Assembly: GCA_026003235.1 (NCBI GenBank)
Contig: BPGW01000001.1
Coordinates: 280,224 to 344,223 of the forward strand
DNA: 64,000 bases
Direction of reading: 5' to 3'
DNA from: Bacteroidia bacterium
GTDB lineage: Bacteria > Bacteroidota > Bacteroidia > SpSt-205
The first letter of the stretch is position 1. Each line of letters begins with the position of its first letter. The translations under genes and the position numbers were made by a program. The notes beneath the pieces were generated by a model, which did no database searches, had not been told where the DNA came from, and was given only the letters and a program-made list of their open reading frames with translations. This document shows positions 35,204-44,129 of the stretch, in pieces.

Positions 35204-36791
35204 ACCGATTAGAAGCGTAGAGGGGTTGCTGGTAAACCACCGCCAAACAAAGGCCTAACACTTCGCGGGTCTGGCGGGGGTCAATCACCCCATCATCCCA
35301 GAGCTGGCCTGTGCTGTACCAGGCGGTGGAAGTTTTCTCTATTTCCTGGATGAGGTGACTCCGGAGGGCAGCGGCCTGGGTTTCATCAAGGGGCGTGCCA
35401 GCTTTTTCGGCGGCTTGCCGTTGGATTTGCTCCATCACCCCAGCCAGCTGTTCGGCTCCCATGACGGCAATGCGGCTGTGGGGATAGACAAAGAGAAAGC
35501 GAGGGCGATAGGCCCGGCCGGCCATGGCGTAGTTTCCTGCGCCGTACGAAGCCCCCACGATAAGGGTCAGGTGCGGCACATCGCTGTTAGCCACGGCGTT
35601 GATGAGCTTGGCGCCGTGGCGGATGATACCTTCCGCTTCGTACTGCCGCCCCACGATGAAGCCCGTGATGTTCTGCAGGAAAAGCAGCGGCACGCCCTGG
35701 CGGTTGCACAACTCAATGAAGTGCGCCCCTTTGTTGGCCGAGTCAGGGAAAAGGACGCCATTGTTGGCCAGGATGCCGACGGGATAGCCGTAGATCTCGG
35801 CCCAGCCGGTCACAAGGGTGCTCCCCCACAGCGGCTTGAACTCCAAGAAGCGAGAGTCGTCCACCAGCCGAGCGATCAGTTCCCGGATGTCAAAAGGCTG
35901 GCGAGGATCAGCCGGCACAATCTGAAGGATCTCTTCAGGGGGGTAGCGGGGCGGCCGGGCAGAAGAGGGCACAAAGCCGGCCGAAGGACGAGGTAGCCGA
36001 CTTAGGATTTGTCGGGCCAGTAGGATGGCCTCCAGTTCGTTTTCGGCCAGGAAGTCTGCCAGACCGGAGCGCGAAGCGTGCACTTCTGCGCCGCCCAGCG
36101 TCTCTTCGTCTACGATTTCGCCAGTGGCCATGCGGACTAAAGGAGGACCCCCTAAGAAGGCATACGCCTGCCGGCGCACAAAGATGGTGTAATCGCTCAT
36201 GCCAGGCACATAAGCCCCGCCCGCTGTAGAACTTCCCATGACCACGGAGATGGTAGGGATGCCCTCCCGGGAACGGCGAGTAATTTCTCGGAAGATAGCG
36301 CCCCCCTGGATGAAAACGCGAGCCTGCTCAGGCAAGTCAGCTCCTGCGGACTCCACGAAGTTGACCACAGGCAGCCGATTCTCCAAAGCTATCTCGCTGA
36401 GCCGCAAACTTTTTTGAAGTGTGGGTAGGTCTACTGCGCCGCCTTTTTCGGTGCCTACGTTGGAGATTACGAGGGTCCAATGTCCTGCCACGAGTCCAAT
36501 CCCCCCTACGGTGGTGCCTCCTGGGGAAGAGGTTGTGCCCCCTAACCCAGCCAGGGGCAAGAGCTCTAAAAAAGGTGAGCCTTCGTCCAGCAGGTAGGCG
36601 ATTCGTTCTCGCGCTAAAAACTTACCCTGGGCGCGGGCTTTTTGAATGTGCTTTTCACGCCCCTGGAAGAGGGCTGCTTGGTGGTGCTGGCCAAGGAGTT
36701 CCAGCAAAGAGGCCCACTGCCGAGCGTTTTCCTGGCTCTCCGGCGAAGGGCGCCAGCGGGAAGTATACACCGGCAGCAGGGCTCCGCTCAT
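35184..36791 (-). CDS. acyl-CoA carboxylase carboxyltransferase subunit (first copy)
   Basis: A 535-residue carboxyltransferase of the methylcrotonyl/geranyl/propionyl-CoA carboxylase family. It has the N-terminal KARAQGKFLARERIAYLLDEGSPFLEL, then the crotonase-like halves with GSSTAGGAYVPGMSDYTIFV and SYGAGNYAMAGRAYRPRFLFVYP. It transfers CO2 from biotin to the acyl-CoA. It is the first gene of the operon. Start ATG 36791 lies five bases after a TATGTTTG box with TTTG 20 bases further upstream. Its pairing with the adjacent biotin subunit is clear from gene overlap. Confidence 0.92.
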   Translation of the reverse strand: MSGALLPVYTSRWRPSPESQENARQWASLLELLGQHHQAALFQGREKHIQKARAQGKFLARERIAYLLDEGSPFLELLPLAGLGGTTSSPGGTTVGGIGLVAGHWTLVISNVGTEKGGAVDLPTLQKSLRLSEIALENRLPVVNFVESAGADLPEQARVFIQGGAIFREITRRSREGIPTISVVMGSSTAGGAYVPGMSDYTIFVRRQAYAFLGGPPLVRMATGEIVDEETLGGAEVHASRSGLADFLAENELEAILLARQILSRLPRPSAGFVPSSARPPRYPPEEILQIVPADPRQPFDIRELIARLVDDSRFLEFKPLWGSTLVTGWAEIYGYPVGILANNGVLFPDSANKGAHFIELCNRQGVPLLFLQNITGFIVGRQYEAEGIIRHGAKLINAVANSDVPHLTLIVGASYGAGNYAMAGRAYRPRFLFVYPHSRIAVMGAEQLAGVMEQIQRQAAEKAGTPLDETQAAALRSHLIQEIEKTSTAWYSTGQLWDDGVIDPRQTREVLGLCLAVVYQQPLYASNRYGVFRH

Positions 36792-36796
36792 CCCCA

Positions 36797-36828
36797 CAAA
36801 CATACAAAGCCAGCCGTTATACCCCAAA
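36797..36828 (-). promoter_or_regulatory. promoter of the acyl-CoA catabolic operon (minus strand)
   Basis: On the minus strand TTTG (36828-36825), a 20-base spacer, and TATGTTTG (36804-36797) match both elements of the Bacteroidota promoter. The ATG follows after five bases. Confidence 0.75.
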
Positions 36829-36856
36829 CCAGCGGGCATTCAGCTCTGAAAAAAGT

Positions 36857-36864
36857 TACATTTG
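36857..36864 (+). promoter_or_regulatory. -7 box before the nuclease-like gene
   Basis: TACATTTG ends five bases before GTG 36870, divergent from the operon promoter to the left. Confidence 0.6.
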
Positions 36865-36869
36865 CTACA

Positions 36870-37559
36870 GTGGAGGTCAATCAGCCCCCCTCTATCCGCA
36901 GCATAGCGGACCTGCTGCGCATCCTGCAGGAGCACCCCGAATGGCGGGCCCAGCTCCAGGGGGTCCTGCTAAGCGAACGGCTATTAGCGCTGCCGGATCG
37001 GTTTGATGCGTTTGTAGAGCGGGACCATGCGGCTATTCGAGCTTTGCTTGAGCAGGCTTCTCACCATCTGGCCAGTGCGTCGGCGCGGTTGGATCGGATG
37101 GAAGCGCAGATTGAGGCTCTCACGCAGCGGGGCGGCGATGAACTGGGTCCTGGAGCTGCGCTTTGAGAAGCGGGCTATACCCCTTCTTCGTCGGGACTTT
37201 CGGCGCGTGCGCGTGCTATCCGGACAAGAATGGGGGGACCTCCTGGATGAGGCCGAAGAGGCAGCGATCCTCACGCCAGAAGAGATAGACGAACTCAGTC
37301 GGCTGGATGGGGTGGTGGAGGCGTATCGTCGAGAGACCGCGCACCCGTAGCGATCGCTGTGGAAGTGTCGGCGGTGGGGGACCGCTGGGATGTAGAACGG
37401 GCCGCTCGCCGAGCCGCTCTCTTAGCCCGCATCCTCTCCTGGAAGCGCCAGCAGCCCTGCCAAGGTGTGGCGGCCGTGGTAGCTGAGTTCTTCACCGCTG
37501 GTGCTGTAGAAAGCGCTCGCTCCTACGAAACCCTTCTTCTCTCCTTTGAGCTGGATTAG
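36870..37559 (+). pseudogene. coiled-coil plus PD-(D/E)XK-like protein, interrupted by two frameshifts
   Basis: Three frames join into one protein. The first (36870-about 37130) gives LLRILQEHPEWRAQL and a coiled coil (HLASASARLDRMEAQIEAL). A +1 shift in a GGGG run leads to ELRFEKRAIPLLRRDFRRVRVLSGQEWGDLLDEAEE. A shift near 37335 leads to APVAIAVEVSAVGDRWDVERAARRAALLARIL and the stop at 37559. I recall this layout (coiled coil, ELRYxxKA, VEVSxxxDxxDVERAxRRA) from restriction-endonuclease-fold proteins of unknown function common in thermophiles. The start is GTG 36870, after a TACATTTG box. The shifts may be sequence errors; a working protein would be about 229 residues. Confidence 0.65.
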
Positions 37560-37748
37560 CGGCCGCCCTCAATTCGCTGGGCCTGCACTTCTGCCTCGTG
37601 ACCCCAGGCGTACCCCCCAAAGATGTCATCCCTTCCGTGTGCTGCGAGGGCGGCTCCTGGTTATTTTGTCCTGAAACAAGCCCCGCCAGCTCCACCAGGA
37701 AAAACTTGCGCAGACATAGGTTAAGGACGATTCGGGCTTTTAGGACTT

Positions 37749-38330
37749 CTATTCCCGCACGAGGGGCAGGCGGTAAGTCTGGCCGGCTCCTTCTATGACG
37801 ACCCAGTAGAGGCCTTTTTGTGGGGGCAGGGCGAGGACGGTCTCGGTGCCCTCAAAGGTGTAGGTGGCCACCATCTCACCGAGGCTGTTGTACAGCCGTG
37901 CGCTCCAGGGGCCGGCGTGGGGCATCTGCAGGGTCACGGTTTCCTGACTGGGGTTGGGGAAAAGGGCCAGCGTGGCTTCCCCGGCGGCCTTGCCCTGCGC
38001 CTGGGCTCTGCTTCCCGACCCAAAAAGAGCGTCCGCAGCTTTTTCGCAGCCGCTGCCGGCCCGGGAGACGAGCATCACATGGCGAGCTTCCAGACAGCGC
38101 ACCATGAACCGCTGGAAGGCCGGATCCTCAAGGCTCTCGCAGACTTGCCGGTCCACCACTTCGCCGCTGGCGGTGCGGCAGGTCAGGATGTACGGCTTTT
38201 TCTGCGCAGTGCCGTCTGACTCTTCAAGGCGCGCTTCGGCTTGCTGGAGGGGGACAGAACGGAGTGGGCGTACCTTCTGCCCCCACCCCAGCCCCAGAAG
38301 CGCCACGAGTATCGCACCTATCCGGGTCAT
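37749..38330 (-). CDS. secreted protein with type IX secretion C-terminal sorting domain
   Basis: A 193-residue protein with a signal peptide (MTRIGAILVALLGLGWGQ), a short variable region with three cysteines (about 50-105), and a C-terminal domain of about 75 residues: LFPNPSQETVTLQM, ARLYNSLGEMVATYTF, LPPQKGLYWVVIEG, YRLPLVRE. That is the pattern of type A sorting domains (PNP at the start, G-Y near the end), which direct proteins through the type IX system and are cut off at the surface. ATG 38330 is preferred for the signal peptide; a TATCTTGC stretch precedes it. The cargo domain has no family that I can name. Confidence 0.8.
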   Translation of the reverse strand: MTRIGAILVALLGLGWGQKVRPLRSVPLQQAEARLEESDGTAQKKPYILTCRTASGEVVDRQVCESLEDPAFQRFMVRCLEARHVMLVSRAGSGCEKAADALFGSGSRAQAQGKAAGEATLALFPNPSQETVTLQMPHAGPWSARLYNSLGEMVATYTFEGTETVLALPPQKGLYWVVIEGAGQTYRLPLVRE

Positions 38331-38366
38331 GAGGCGCAAGATACGACTTTTCAGGCAAAGTCGCAT

Positions 38367-39218
38367 TCAGTCCCACATGTCAAAGGCCCACACCACCGCT
38401 ACCCAGTAGTTGGTGTCTTCTATGTAACAGGCTCCTCCGCAGCAGCCTCCTAAGGAAGAGCGTAAGTCAAAGCCTATACTTACCCGGTCGCCCCGGCTCA
38501 CCTCGCAATTTTGCGTACACTCATACACCCCAACCTGGTCTTCATTAAGACAGAACCCACTGGTGTAGATTTCATAAAGGTTTCCATTTCTGGAGAGCGC
38601 AAGGCCTCGGGTACGGATGGTAGGGGTGTTCCCACTATTATTGCCTACACGAACAATCACTCGTACGATGCGTCCATTGTACGGGACGACCCATTGGGCG
38701 CGGGCTTCGCTGTTTGGTGCCGCGGAGCCTACGGGTAGCGCAGAAGCAGAGCCGTAATCATCATTTGCTTCACCCCCAGGAGGAGCAAACCAGCTGATAG
38801 TATTAGCAGGCGAGCCGGACCAGCTGCCATTATGATACTTATGGTACGATACATGGCGAAAGCGCCCAAATATGTCTCCGTTAGACTGAATCCTCATTCG
38901 CTCAATAGGTGTAGGTGCTCCTCCACTTCCTGGTGGGGCTGTCCAAAAACCTATATGAGCACTAAAGTTTCCATCATCTATGCCGATGATCTGGGCTGGA
39001 GGTCCTCCCGGCCGTCCTCGCCAGGGAGCAAACTCTAAGTAGGTTTGACGGTTAGCCCCTCCATCGGCGGATAAGCGCAAGCGCCCTCCTACGCTGGTGC
39101 TGGCTGGATCGTGATCGTAGACTTCCAGCCGGGTAGCGGGTGTAGCGATCCCAATCCCGACATTCTGCGCCAGCGCCAGGCTGGCTAGTGCAAGCCCTGT
39201 AGCGACCTTCCGGTACAT
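38367..39218 (-). CDS. secreted beta-rich surface protein, unidentified
   Basis: A 283-residue protein with a signal peptide (MYRKVATGLALASLALAQ), then NVGIGIATPATRLEVYD. This opening is common in Bacteroidota proteins resembling phage-tail-fibre or intramolecular-chaperone-containing adhesins. The body is glycine-, asparagine- and tyrosine-rich, and the C-terminus is cysteine-rich (FCLNEDQVGVYECTQNCEVS, GGCCGGACYIED). No type IX sorting domain is evident. It precedes the sorting-domain protein in the same direction, so they may be cotranscribed. Its own TAGCTTTG box lies four bases before ATG 39218. Confidence 0.65.
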   Translation of the reverse strand: MYRKVATGLALASLALAQNVGIGIATPATRLEVYDHDPASTSVGGRLRLSADGGANRQTYLEFAPWRGRPGGPPAQIIGIDDGNFSAHIGFWTAPPGSGGAPTPIERMRIQSNGDIFGRFRHVSYHKYHNGSWSGSPANTISWFAPPGGEANDDYGSASALPVGSAAPNSEARAQWVVPYNGRIVRVIVRVGNNSGNTPTIRTRGLALSRNGNLYEIYTSGFCLNEDQVGVYECTQNCEVSRGDRVSIGFDLRSSLGGCCGGACYIEDTNYWVAVVWAFDMWD

Positions 39219-39222
39219 ACCG

Positions 39223-39230
39223 CAAAGCTA
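39223..39230 (-). promoter_or_regulatory. -7 box before the surface protein gene (minus strand)
   Basis: CAAAGCTA on the plus strand reads TAGCTTTG, four bases before the ATG at 39218. Confidence 0.6.
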
Positions 39231-39313
39231 TGTAGCAAGCCTGAATTCTGCAAGCGGCTTGATACAAGAGTGCAAAGGACCTGGGTAGGGACTCAGGATA
39301 AGTGGGGCCTTTC

Positions 39314-39321
39314 TACCTTTG
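39314..39321 (+). promoter_or_regulatory. -7 box before tyrS
   Basis: TACCTTTG ends five bases before ATG 39327, divergent from the surface protein promoter. Confidence 0.65.
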
Positions 39322-39326
39322 CTGGG

Positions 39327-40580
39327 ATGGCTGCATGGCTGGAGCCTCTGCGGTGGCGGGGGCTGGTGCAGGACCATACTCCCTTGCCGGAAGACCCCCG
39401 GGCGATCGGCGCCGCGTATGTGGGCATAGACCCCACGGCCGATTCGCTCCATATTGGCCATCTGGCGCCGCTGCAGCTCCTGTACCACCTGGCGCAAAGG
39501 GGCATCCGGCCTATCGTCGTGGTGGGAGGGGCCACCGCTCGCATCGGCGACCCCTCTGGCAAAAAAACCGAACGGCCTCTCCTACCCCCCGAGGTCGTCG
39601 CCGCCAACGCCCAGGCCTTGGCCGCCCAGCTTCAGAAACTCCTGCCCTTCCCCTTTGAACTGGTGGACAACGCCTCCTGGCTGGCAAGCTTCAACCTTAT
39701 TGATTTCCTGCGCGATATAGGCAAGCACCTTACCGTCAGCTACCTCCTGGCTAAGGAGACCGTTCAATCTCGCTTGGAAAGCGGGATTTCCTTTACCGAG
39801 TTCTCGTATCCCCTTCTGCAGGCGTATGATTTTTATCATCTTTTCCAGGCTCGGGGCTGCCGGATGCAGGTAGGAGGAGCAGATCAGTGGGGCAACATCA
39901 CCACGGGTATTGAGCTGATTCGCCGGCTTACAGGGCAGGAAGCGTACGGGCTCACTTGCCCGTTGCTGACTCGGGCTGACGGCACCAAGTTCGGCAAGAG
40001 CGAAGGCGGCGAAAACATCTGGTTGGCCCCCGAGAAGACGTCTCCGTACCGGTTCTATCAGTTTTGGGTTGGTCAGGCGGATGCGGACATGCCTCGGCTT
40101 CTCAAGGTCTTTAGTTGGAGGGGCGAGGCGGAGATAGAAGCGCTCTTGGCCGAGCAGGCGTCGGCGCCGGAGAAGCGCACCGCTCAACGAGCCCTGGCTT
40201 TTGAGATGACGGCCCGCGTGCATGGGGAAGCGGTGGCGCAAGCGGTGGCCCGCGTCTCGGAAGCTGTTTTTGGGTCCCGCTCGCTTCAAGAGCTGGAAGC
40301 TTTGCCGGAAGGGCTCTTCCAGCAGGTGGTGGCGGAGATGCCCCTGCATCGGGTGCGGGCGCCGGAGCGGCCCCTTCTGGAGGTGCTTGTGGAAAGCGGA
40401 TTTTTGCGCTCGCGTTCGGAGGGCCGTCAGCTCATCCAGCAGGGAGGCCTCTGGATCAACCGTCAGCGGGTGACGGGGGAGCAAGGGCGCCTTGAAGACT
40501 TTGGGCGACTGCGCCAGCGCTATTGGCTTGTACAGCGGGGCCGCCGCCACCTCGCCTGGCTGGAAGAAATGCCTTCTTGA
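39327..40580 (+). CDS. tyrS: tyrosine--tRNA ligase
   Basis: A 417-residue class I aminoacyl-tRNA synthetase. The HIGH motif appears in VGIDPTADSLHIGHLAPLQ, the tyrosine-binding region in YPLLQAYDFYHLF and GGADQWGNITTGIELIRR, and the KMSKS loop as KFGKSEGG. An S4 RNA-binding domain ends the protein (LVESGFLRSRSEGRQLIQQGGLWINRQRV). Start chosen for the promoter box and the usual N-terminal length; an in-frame upstream ATG at 39270 lies before the box. Confidence 0.95.
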   Translation: MAAWLEPLRWRGLVQDHTPLPEDPRAIGAAYVGIDPTADSLHIGHLAPLQLLYHLAQRGIRPIVVVGGATARIGDPSGKKTERPLLPPEVVAANAQALAAQLQKLLPFPFELVDNASWLASFNLIDFLRDIGKHLTVSYLLAKETVQSRLESGISFTEFSYPLLQAYDFYHLFQARGCRMQVGGADQWGNITTGIELIRRLTGQEAYGLTCPLLTRADGTKFGKSEGGENIWLAPEKTSPYRFYQFWVGQADADMPRLLKVFSWRGEAEIEALLAEQASAPEKRTAQRALAFEMTARVHGEAVAQAVARVSEAVFGSRSLQELEALPEGLFQQVVAEMPLHRVRAPERPLLEVLVESGFLRSRSEGRQLIQQGGLWINRQRVTGEQGRLEDFGRLRQRYWLVQRGRRHLAWLEEMPS

Positions 40581-40602
40581 AGGCTAAACTTGCTTTTTGG
40601 GT

Positions 40603-40610
40603 TATTTTTG
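40603..40610 (+). promoter_or_regulatory. -7 box before recQ
   Basis: TATTTTTG ends four bases before GTG 40615 and decides that start. Confidence 0.6.
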
Positions 40611-40614
40611 CCCA

Positions 40615-42486
40615 GTGGAGGCGGCGCTGCAAGTGCTGCGCCAGTATTGGGGCTATACGGCGTTTCGGCCAGCACAGGAAGCCGTGATACGGGCTCTCCT
40701 GGCAGGGCGGGAGGTGCTGGCCCTTTTGCCCACCGGCGGCGGGAAGTCTATCTGTTACCAAGTGCCTGGCTTGGTGCGAGGCGGGGTCACGCTCGTTATT
40801 TCGCCGCTGATCGCGCTTATGCGGGACCAGGTAGAGGGTTTGCGTCGTCGGGGCCTCGCCGCTGCTTCCATAGACAGCTCCATGCCCACCTTCCTCCGCG
40901 ACAAAGTCCTTGAAGAAGCCCGCACAGGTCAGCTCCGCTTCCTGTATGTGGCTCCGGAAAGGGCGGTCTACCCGGCCTTCGTGGAGAAGCTGCGCGAGCT
41001 GCCTGTAACGCTCGTGGCCGTAGACGAAGCCCATTGCATTAGCCAGTGGGGGCATGACTTCCGCGCTTCGTACTTGCGGCTGGCGGAGCTGCGAATGCAC
41101 CTGCCCGAAGCCCTCTGGGTGGCCCTCACCGCTACCGCTACCCCCAGGGTGGTCCGGGATATCGTCTACTACTTGGGACTGCGTGACCCCGTGCAGGTGC
41201 GCGAGTCCTTCTACCGGAAAAACTTTTACTACGCCGTCGTAACCGATATTGAAAAAGACAAGCGCCTCTACCAGAGCGTGCACAAACTTCAGGGTTCGGG
41301 TATCGTGTATGTCAGCTCACGGGCGGCCGCGGTAGAGGTGGCCCAGAAGCTCCGCAAATGGGGTTTTTCGGCTTTGCCGTACCATGCGGGCATGGAGGCT
41401 GCTTTGCGGGCCCAAACGCAGGAAGCCTGGATCCAAGAAAAGGTGCGCCTTATTGTGGCTACGACGGCCTTCGGTATGGGCATAGACAAGCCCAACACCC
41501 GCTTCGTGATCCACTATGACCTTGCCCTGGAACCGGAAGCTTACTTCCAGGAGGTGGGCCGAGCGGGACGAGATGGAGAACTGGCGTATGCCATTGCGTT
41601 GTATTCACCCCGGGATGTGGAGGGCCTTCATCGTCGCCTTGAAGAGAAGTACCCTTCGCCCGACTTTCTCTTGCGGCTGTATCAGGTGGTGAAGCAAGAG
41701 GCGGGGCAAGGAGCGATCCGGGTCGCTCTGCCTGCATGGGCTGAGTGGCTGAAGGTTCGGCCGGGGGTGCTGCGACGGGCTTTTCATCTGCTTGCGCAGG
41801 AGGGGCTTATCTTTTGGCGGGAATCTTGGGATGGGCGGGCCTATTTGCGGAGCTTAGTGCCGCCCGAAACCTGGCAGGCCGTGCCCTCAGAAAAAGCCCA
41901 GTGGATTCTGCGCTTAGGTGGGGCGGCTCTTTTCCAGGAAGGCGCTTACATAGACCTGGCAGAATGGACTTATCAATTAGGCTGGCCGCAGGACACCCTC
42001 TACAAGGCGCTGGAAGAGCTACAGGCCGCCGGCTTGCTACATCATACGGCCCTGCGACCGCAGGAAGGAGAACTGAGCGTGGTGCAGCCGCTTCCTTCGC
42101 CGACCCTCTGGCAAGCCCTCCGACACAAGTATAGCGCGCTCCTTCAGCAAGCTTATGTTCGGGCGCGTTTCATGAGAGGCTACTACAGTCAGCAGGACAC
42201 GTGCCGACCCCAGTACCTGCTGCGGTATTTTGAGGAGTCTATTGAGCCCTGCGGGCAATGCGATGTGTGCCGAGGTTATTACCAGCGTCCTCGCCTCCAG
42301 GAGGAAGAGAAGCTTGTGGCGGCTGCCCTGCTGTCTGAGGTAGCCCGCCGCCCCTGTACACCGGCTGAGCTAAGAAAAGCGCTTCGCGAGCACTTCCCCG
42401 GCAAAGAGGAAGCCCTCCTGGAGAAGTTTCTGGCCGATGGACAGCTGGAAGTGGTGCAAGGGTTTTTACTGCGCTGGCGCCGGTAA
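40615..42486 (+). CDS. recQ: ATP-dependent DNA helicase RecQ
   Basis: A 623-residue 3'-5' helicase for recombination and repair. Motifs in order: GYTAFRPAQEAVIRALL (motif 0), LLPTGGGKSICYQ (Walker A), VDEAHCISQWGHDFR (DEAH and aromatic loop), VALTATATPRVV, TTAFGMGIDKPNTRFVIHYD and YFQEVGRAGRDGE (arginine finger). The zinc-binding RecQ C-terminal region has TCRPQYLLRYFEE and CGQCDVC. A winged-helix part follows, but I see no clear HRDC domain, so it is of the shorter type. GTG 40615 is the start by the promoter box. Its 3' end overlaps convergent murF by 21 bases. Confidence 0.93.
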   Translation: MEAALQVLRQYWGYTAFRPAQEAVIRALLAGREVLALLPTGGGKSICYQVPGLVRGGVTLVISPLIALMRDQVEGLRRRGLAAASIDSSMPTFLRDKVLEEARTGQLRFLYVAPERAVYPAFVEKLRELPVTLVAVDEAHCISQWGHDFRASYLRLAELRMHLPEALWVALTATATPRVVRDIVYYLGLRDPVQVRESFYRKNFYYAVVTDIEKDKRLYQSVHKLQGSGIVYVSSRAAAVEVAQKLRKWGFSALPYHAGMEAALRAQTQEAWIQEKVRLIVATTAFGMGIDKPNTRFVIHYDLALEPEAYFQEVGRAGRDGELAYAIALYSPRDVEGLHRRLEEKYPSPDFLLRLYQVVKQEAGQGAIRVALPAWAEWLKVRPGVLRRAFHLLAQEGLIFWRESWDGRAYLRSLVPPETWQAVPSEKAQWILRLGGAALFQEGAYIDLAEWTYQLGWPQDTLYKALEELQAAGLLHHTALRPQEGELSVVQPLPSPTLWQALRHKYSALLQQAYVRARFMRGYYSQQDTCRPQYLLRYFEESIEPCGQCDVCRGYYQRPRLQEEEKLVAAALLSEVARRPCTPAELRKALREHFPGKEEALLEKFLADGQLEVVQGFLLRWRR

Positions 42487-43836
42487 GCGATCCAGGAGTT
42501 TCTCTACGGCTTGGCGGCGAGAACCTTTTAGGTAGAGAAGTGGAACCTGAGCCAGCCACGAGAGGAGGGAAGCTTCTACTTCGTCGGCGTGTTGGAAGGT
42601 CCAGACAGGAAAAGGGGCTGGGGTTGGGAGGGCCTGCCGCCATAGAGAGCCGATAAGGAGGGCGCCTGCGATCCGAGAGGCCTGCGGCAAAACGCCTTCT
42701 TCCCACACTTGGCGGTGTTTTTCCAGGGCTTTTTCGCCAAGCTCTTCCATCTGGCCCAGCACCAGCGCCACGGAGGTGGGGTTCGTCTCCCACAGGGCTT
42801 TTAGGCTCGCCAGGAGGGAAGAGGGATTGGCGTTGTAGGCGTCCAGGATGACGATTTGGCTGCCGCGCTCCACGATTTGCGAACGGAGGGCTTCTGGGCG
42901 GCAGGTGGCGAGGGCCGCTTCCAGGGTGTCCCAATCAAGGCCGAGGTCTTGCGCTACCGTAAGAGCTGCCAGCACATTCAAGCGGTTGTAGCTGCCCCAA
43001 AGAGGCAGGCGCACGGTCCGGGCTTCTCCGTGGACAAAGAGCTCCAGTCGGGCCTGATGCCAGCTTTCCTGGTGCCAGCGGCCACTCCGAAGGCTGCCTG
43101 GGGGAGAGCCCCCTTCAGGTCCGCCGAAGTATCGCACCTCAGGCCGCTTTAGCTGGTGGTATGCCGCCTGAAAGCGAGGGTCTTCTCCGTTCAGGTAGAG
43201 ACGCTGGCCGCCATGGGTCGCCAGGTAGAGCGCCAGTTCCCACTTGGTGGCGAAGTTCTTTTCCAGGGAGCCGTAGCCTTCCAAGTGGTCTTCGCCTATG
43301 TTGGTGATGAGGCCGTGGGTGGGCTGAGCTATCTCGCACAAGGCCTGCACTTCGCCGGGGTGGTTGTCGCCGATTTCCAAGACCGCGTACGCATGATGAG
43401 GGCGCAGCCTAAGCAGCGTAAGGGGCAGGCCGATAGCGTTATTCCAGCTTCGGGGGCTGGTGAGGGTAGGAGCCTTGGAGCTTAGCAGATGGCCAAGCAG
43501 GGCTTTGGTGGTGGTTTTGCCGTTGGAGCCTCCGATGGCGATCACGGGCAGGTGGAACTGTCTTCGGTGTTCGGCGGCCAGCTGACCCAACCATTGGAGG
43601 GGGTTGGGGTGAAAGGCGATACGGTCAGAGGGGATCGTGGGCGGCTTTGGCCAGCCCTCGGGCAGCACCACGTACGAAGCCCCCTTCCCATAAGCTTCCT
43701 CAGCAAACTCCGCTCCATGCCGAGCCGAACCCTCCAGGGCAAAAAACACCTCCCCCGGCTGAAGGAGACGCGTATCTACGCTGGCCCCGCAGAAGCCTTT
43801 CAGCAGGGCCTGCCGTACCGCTTCCTGGCCTGTCAT
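42466..43836 (-). CDS. murF: UDP-N-acetylmuramoyl-tripeptide--D-alanyl-D-alanine ligase
   Basis: A 456-residue Mur ligase. The ATP site is VIAIGGSNGKTTTKALLGHLL; other family marks are SVDTRLLQPGEVFFAL at the N-terminus, LTSPRSWNNAIGLPLTLL, LEIGDNHPGEV, NIGEDHLEGYGS and ILDAYNANPSSLLASL. It adds D-Ala-D-Ala to the UDP-MurNAc-tripeptide in the cytoplasm. It overlaps gatC by four bases (ATGA) and recQ convergently at its end. Confidence 0.93.
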   Translation of the reverse strand: MTGQEAVRQALLKGFCGASVDTRLLQPGEVFFALEGSARHGAEFAEEAYGKGASYVVLPEGWPKPPTIPSDRIAFHPNPLQWLGQLAAEHRRQFHLPVIAIGGSNGKTTTKALLGHLLSSKAPTLTSPRSWNNAIGLPLTLLRLRPHHAYAVLEIGDNHPGEVQALCEIAQPTHGLITNIGEDHLEGYGSLEKNFATKWELALYLATHGGQRLYLNGEDPRFQAAYHQLKRPEVRYFGGPEGGSPPGSLRSGRWHQESWHQARLELFVHGEARTVRLPLWGSYNRLNVLAALTVAQDLGLDWDTLEAALATCRPEALRSQIVERGSQIVILDAYNANPSSLLASLKALWETNPTSVALVLGQMEELGEKALEKHRQVWEEGVLPQASRIAGALLIGSLWRQALPTPAPFPVWTFQHADEVEASLLSWLAQVPLLYLKGSRRQAVEKLLDRLPAPAQ

Positions 43837-44129
43837 CCTTCCTTCACGCCAAACTTCGGCACGCGGATGTAGAGGCCATCCGATTTGGGAGCGTTTTGGA
43901 GCAAAAGCGGCGAAGGCGGGGAAGGGTCCGGCTCATCAGACCGTAAATAGCCGGAAGGACGCCCCGGAAAACGCAGGGGCTCTACCTCAGCCAGGTCCAG
44001 CTCGCGAATCTTCTCCACAAAAGTCACGATCCGTTCCAAATCTTTCAGCAGGGCAGCTCGCTCTTCTCCTTCCAGGTGGAGGCGGGCCAGTTCACACAGA
44101 TTGTCCAGCAGGGACTCGGTTATCTTCAT
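43833..44129 (-). CDS. gatC: Asp/Glu-tRNA(Asn/Gln) amidotransferase subunit C
   Basis: A 98-residue protein, the usual GatC length. It opens MKITESLLDNLCELARLHLEGEE and has LKDLERIVTFVEKIRELDL and the characteristic EVEPL. GatC stabilises the GatCAB complex that amidates misacylated tRNAs. gatA and gatB are not in the window. ATG 44129 overlaps the TGA of plsC, and its stop overlaps the murF ATG, so it is coupled on both sides. Confidence 0.9.
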   Translation of the reverse strand: MKITESLLDNLCELARLHLEGEERAALLKDLERIVTFVEKIRELDLAEVEPLRFPGRPSGYLRSDEPDPSPPSPLLLQNAPKSDGLYIRVPKFGVKEG

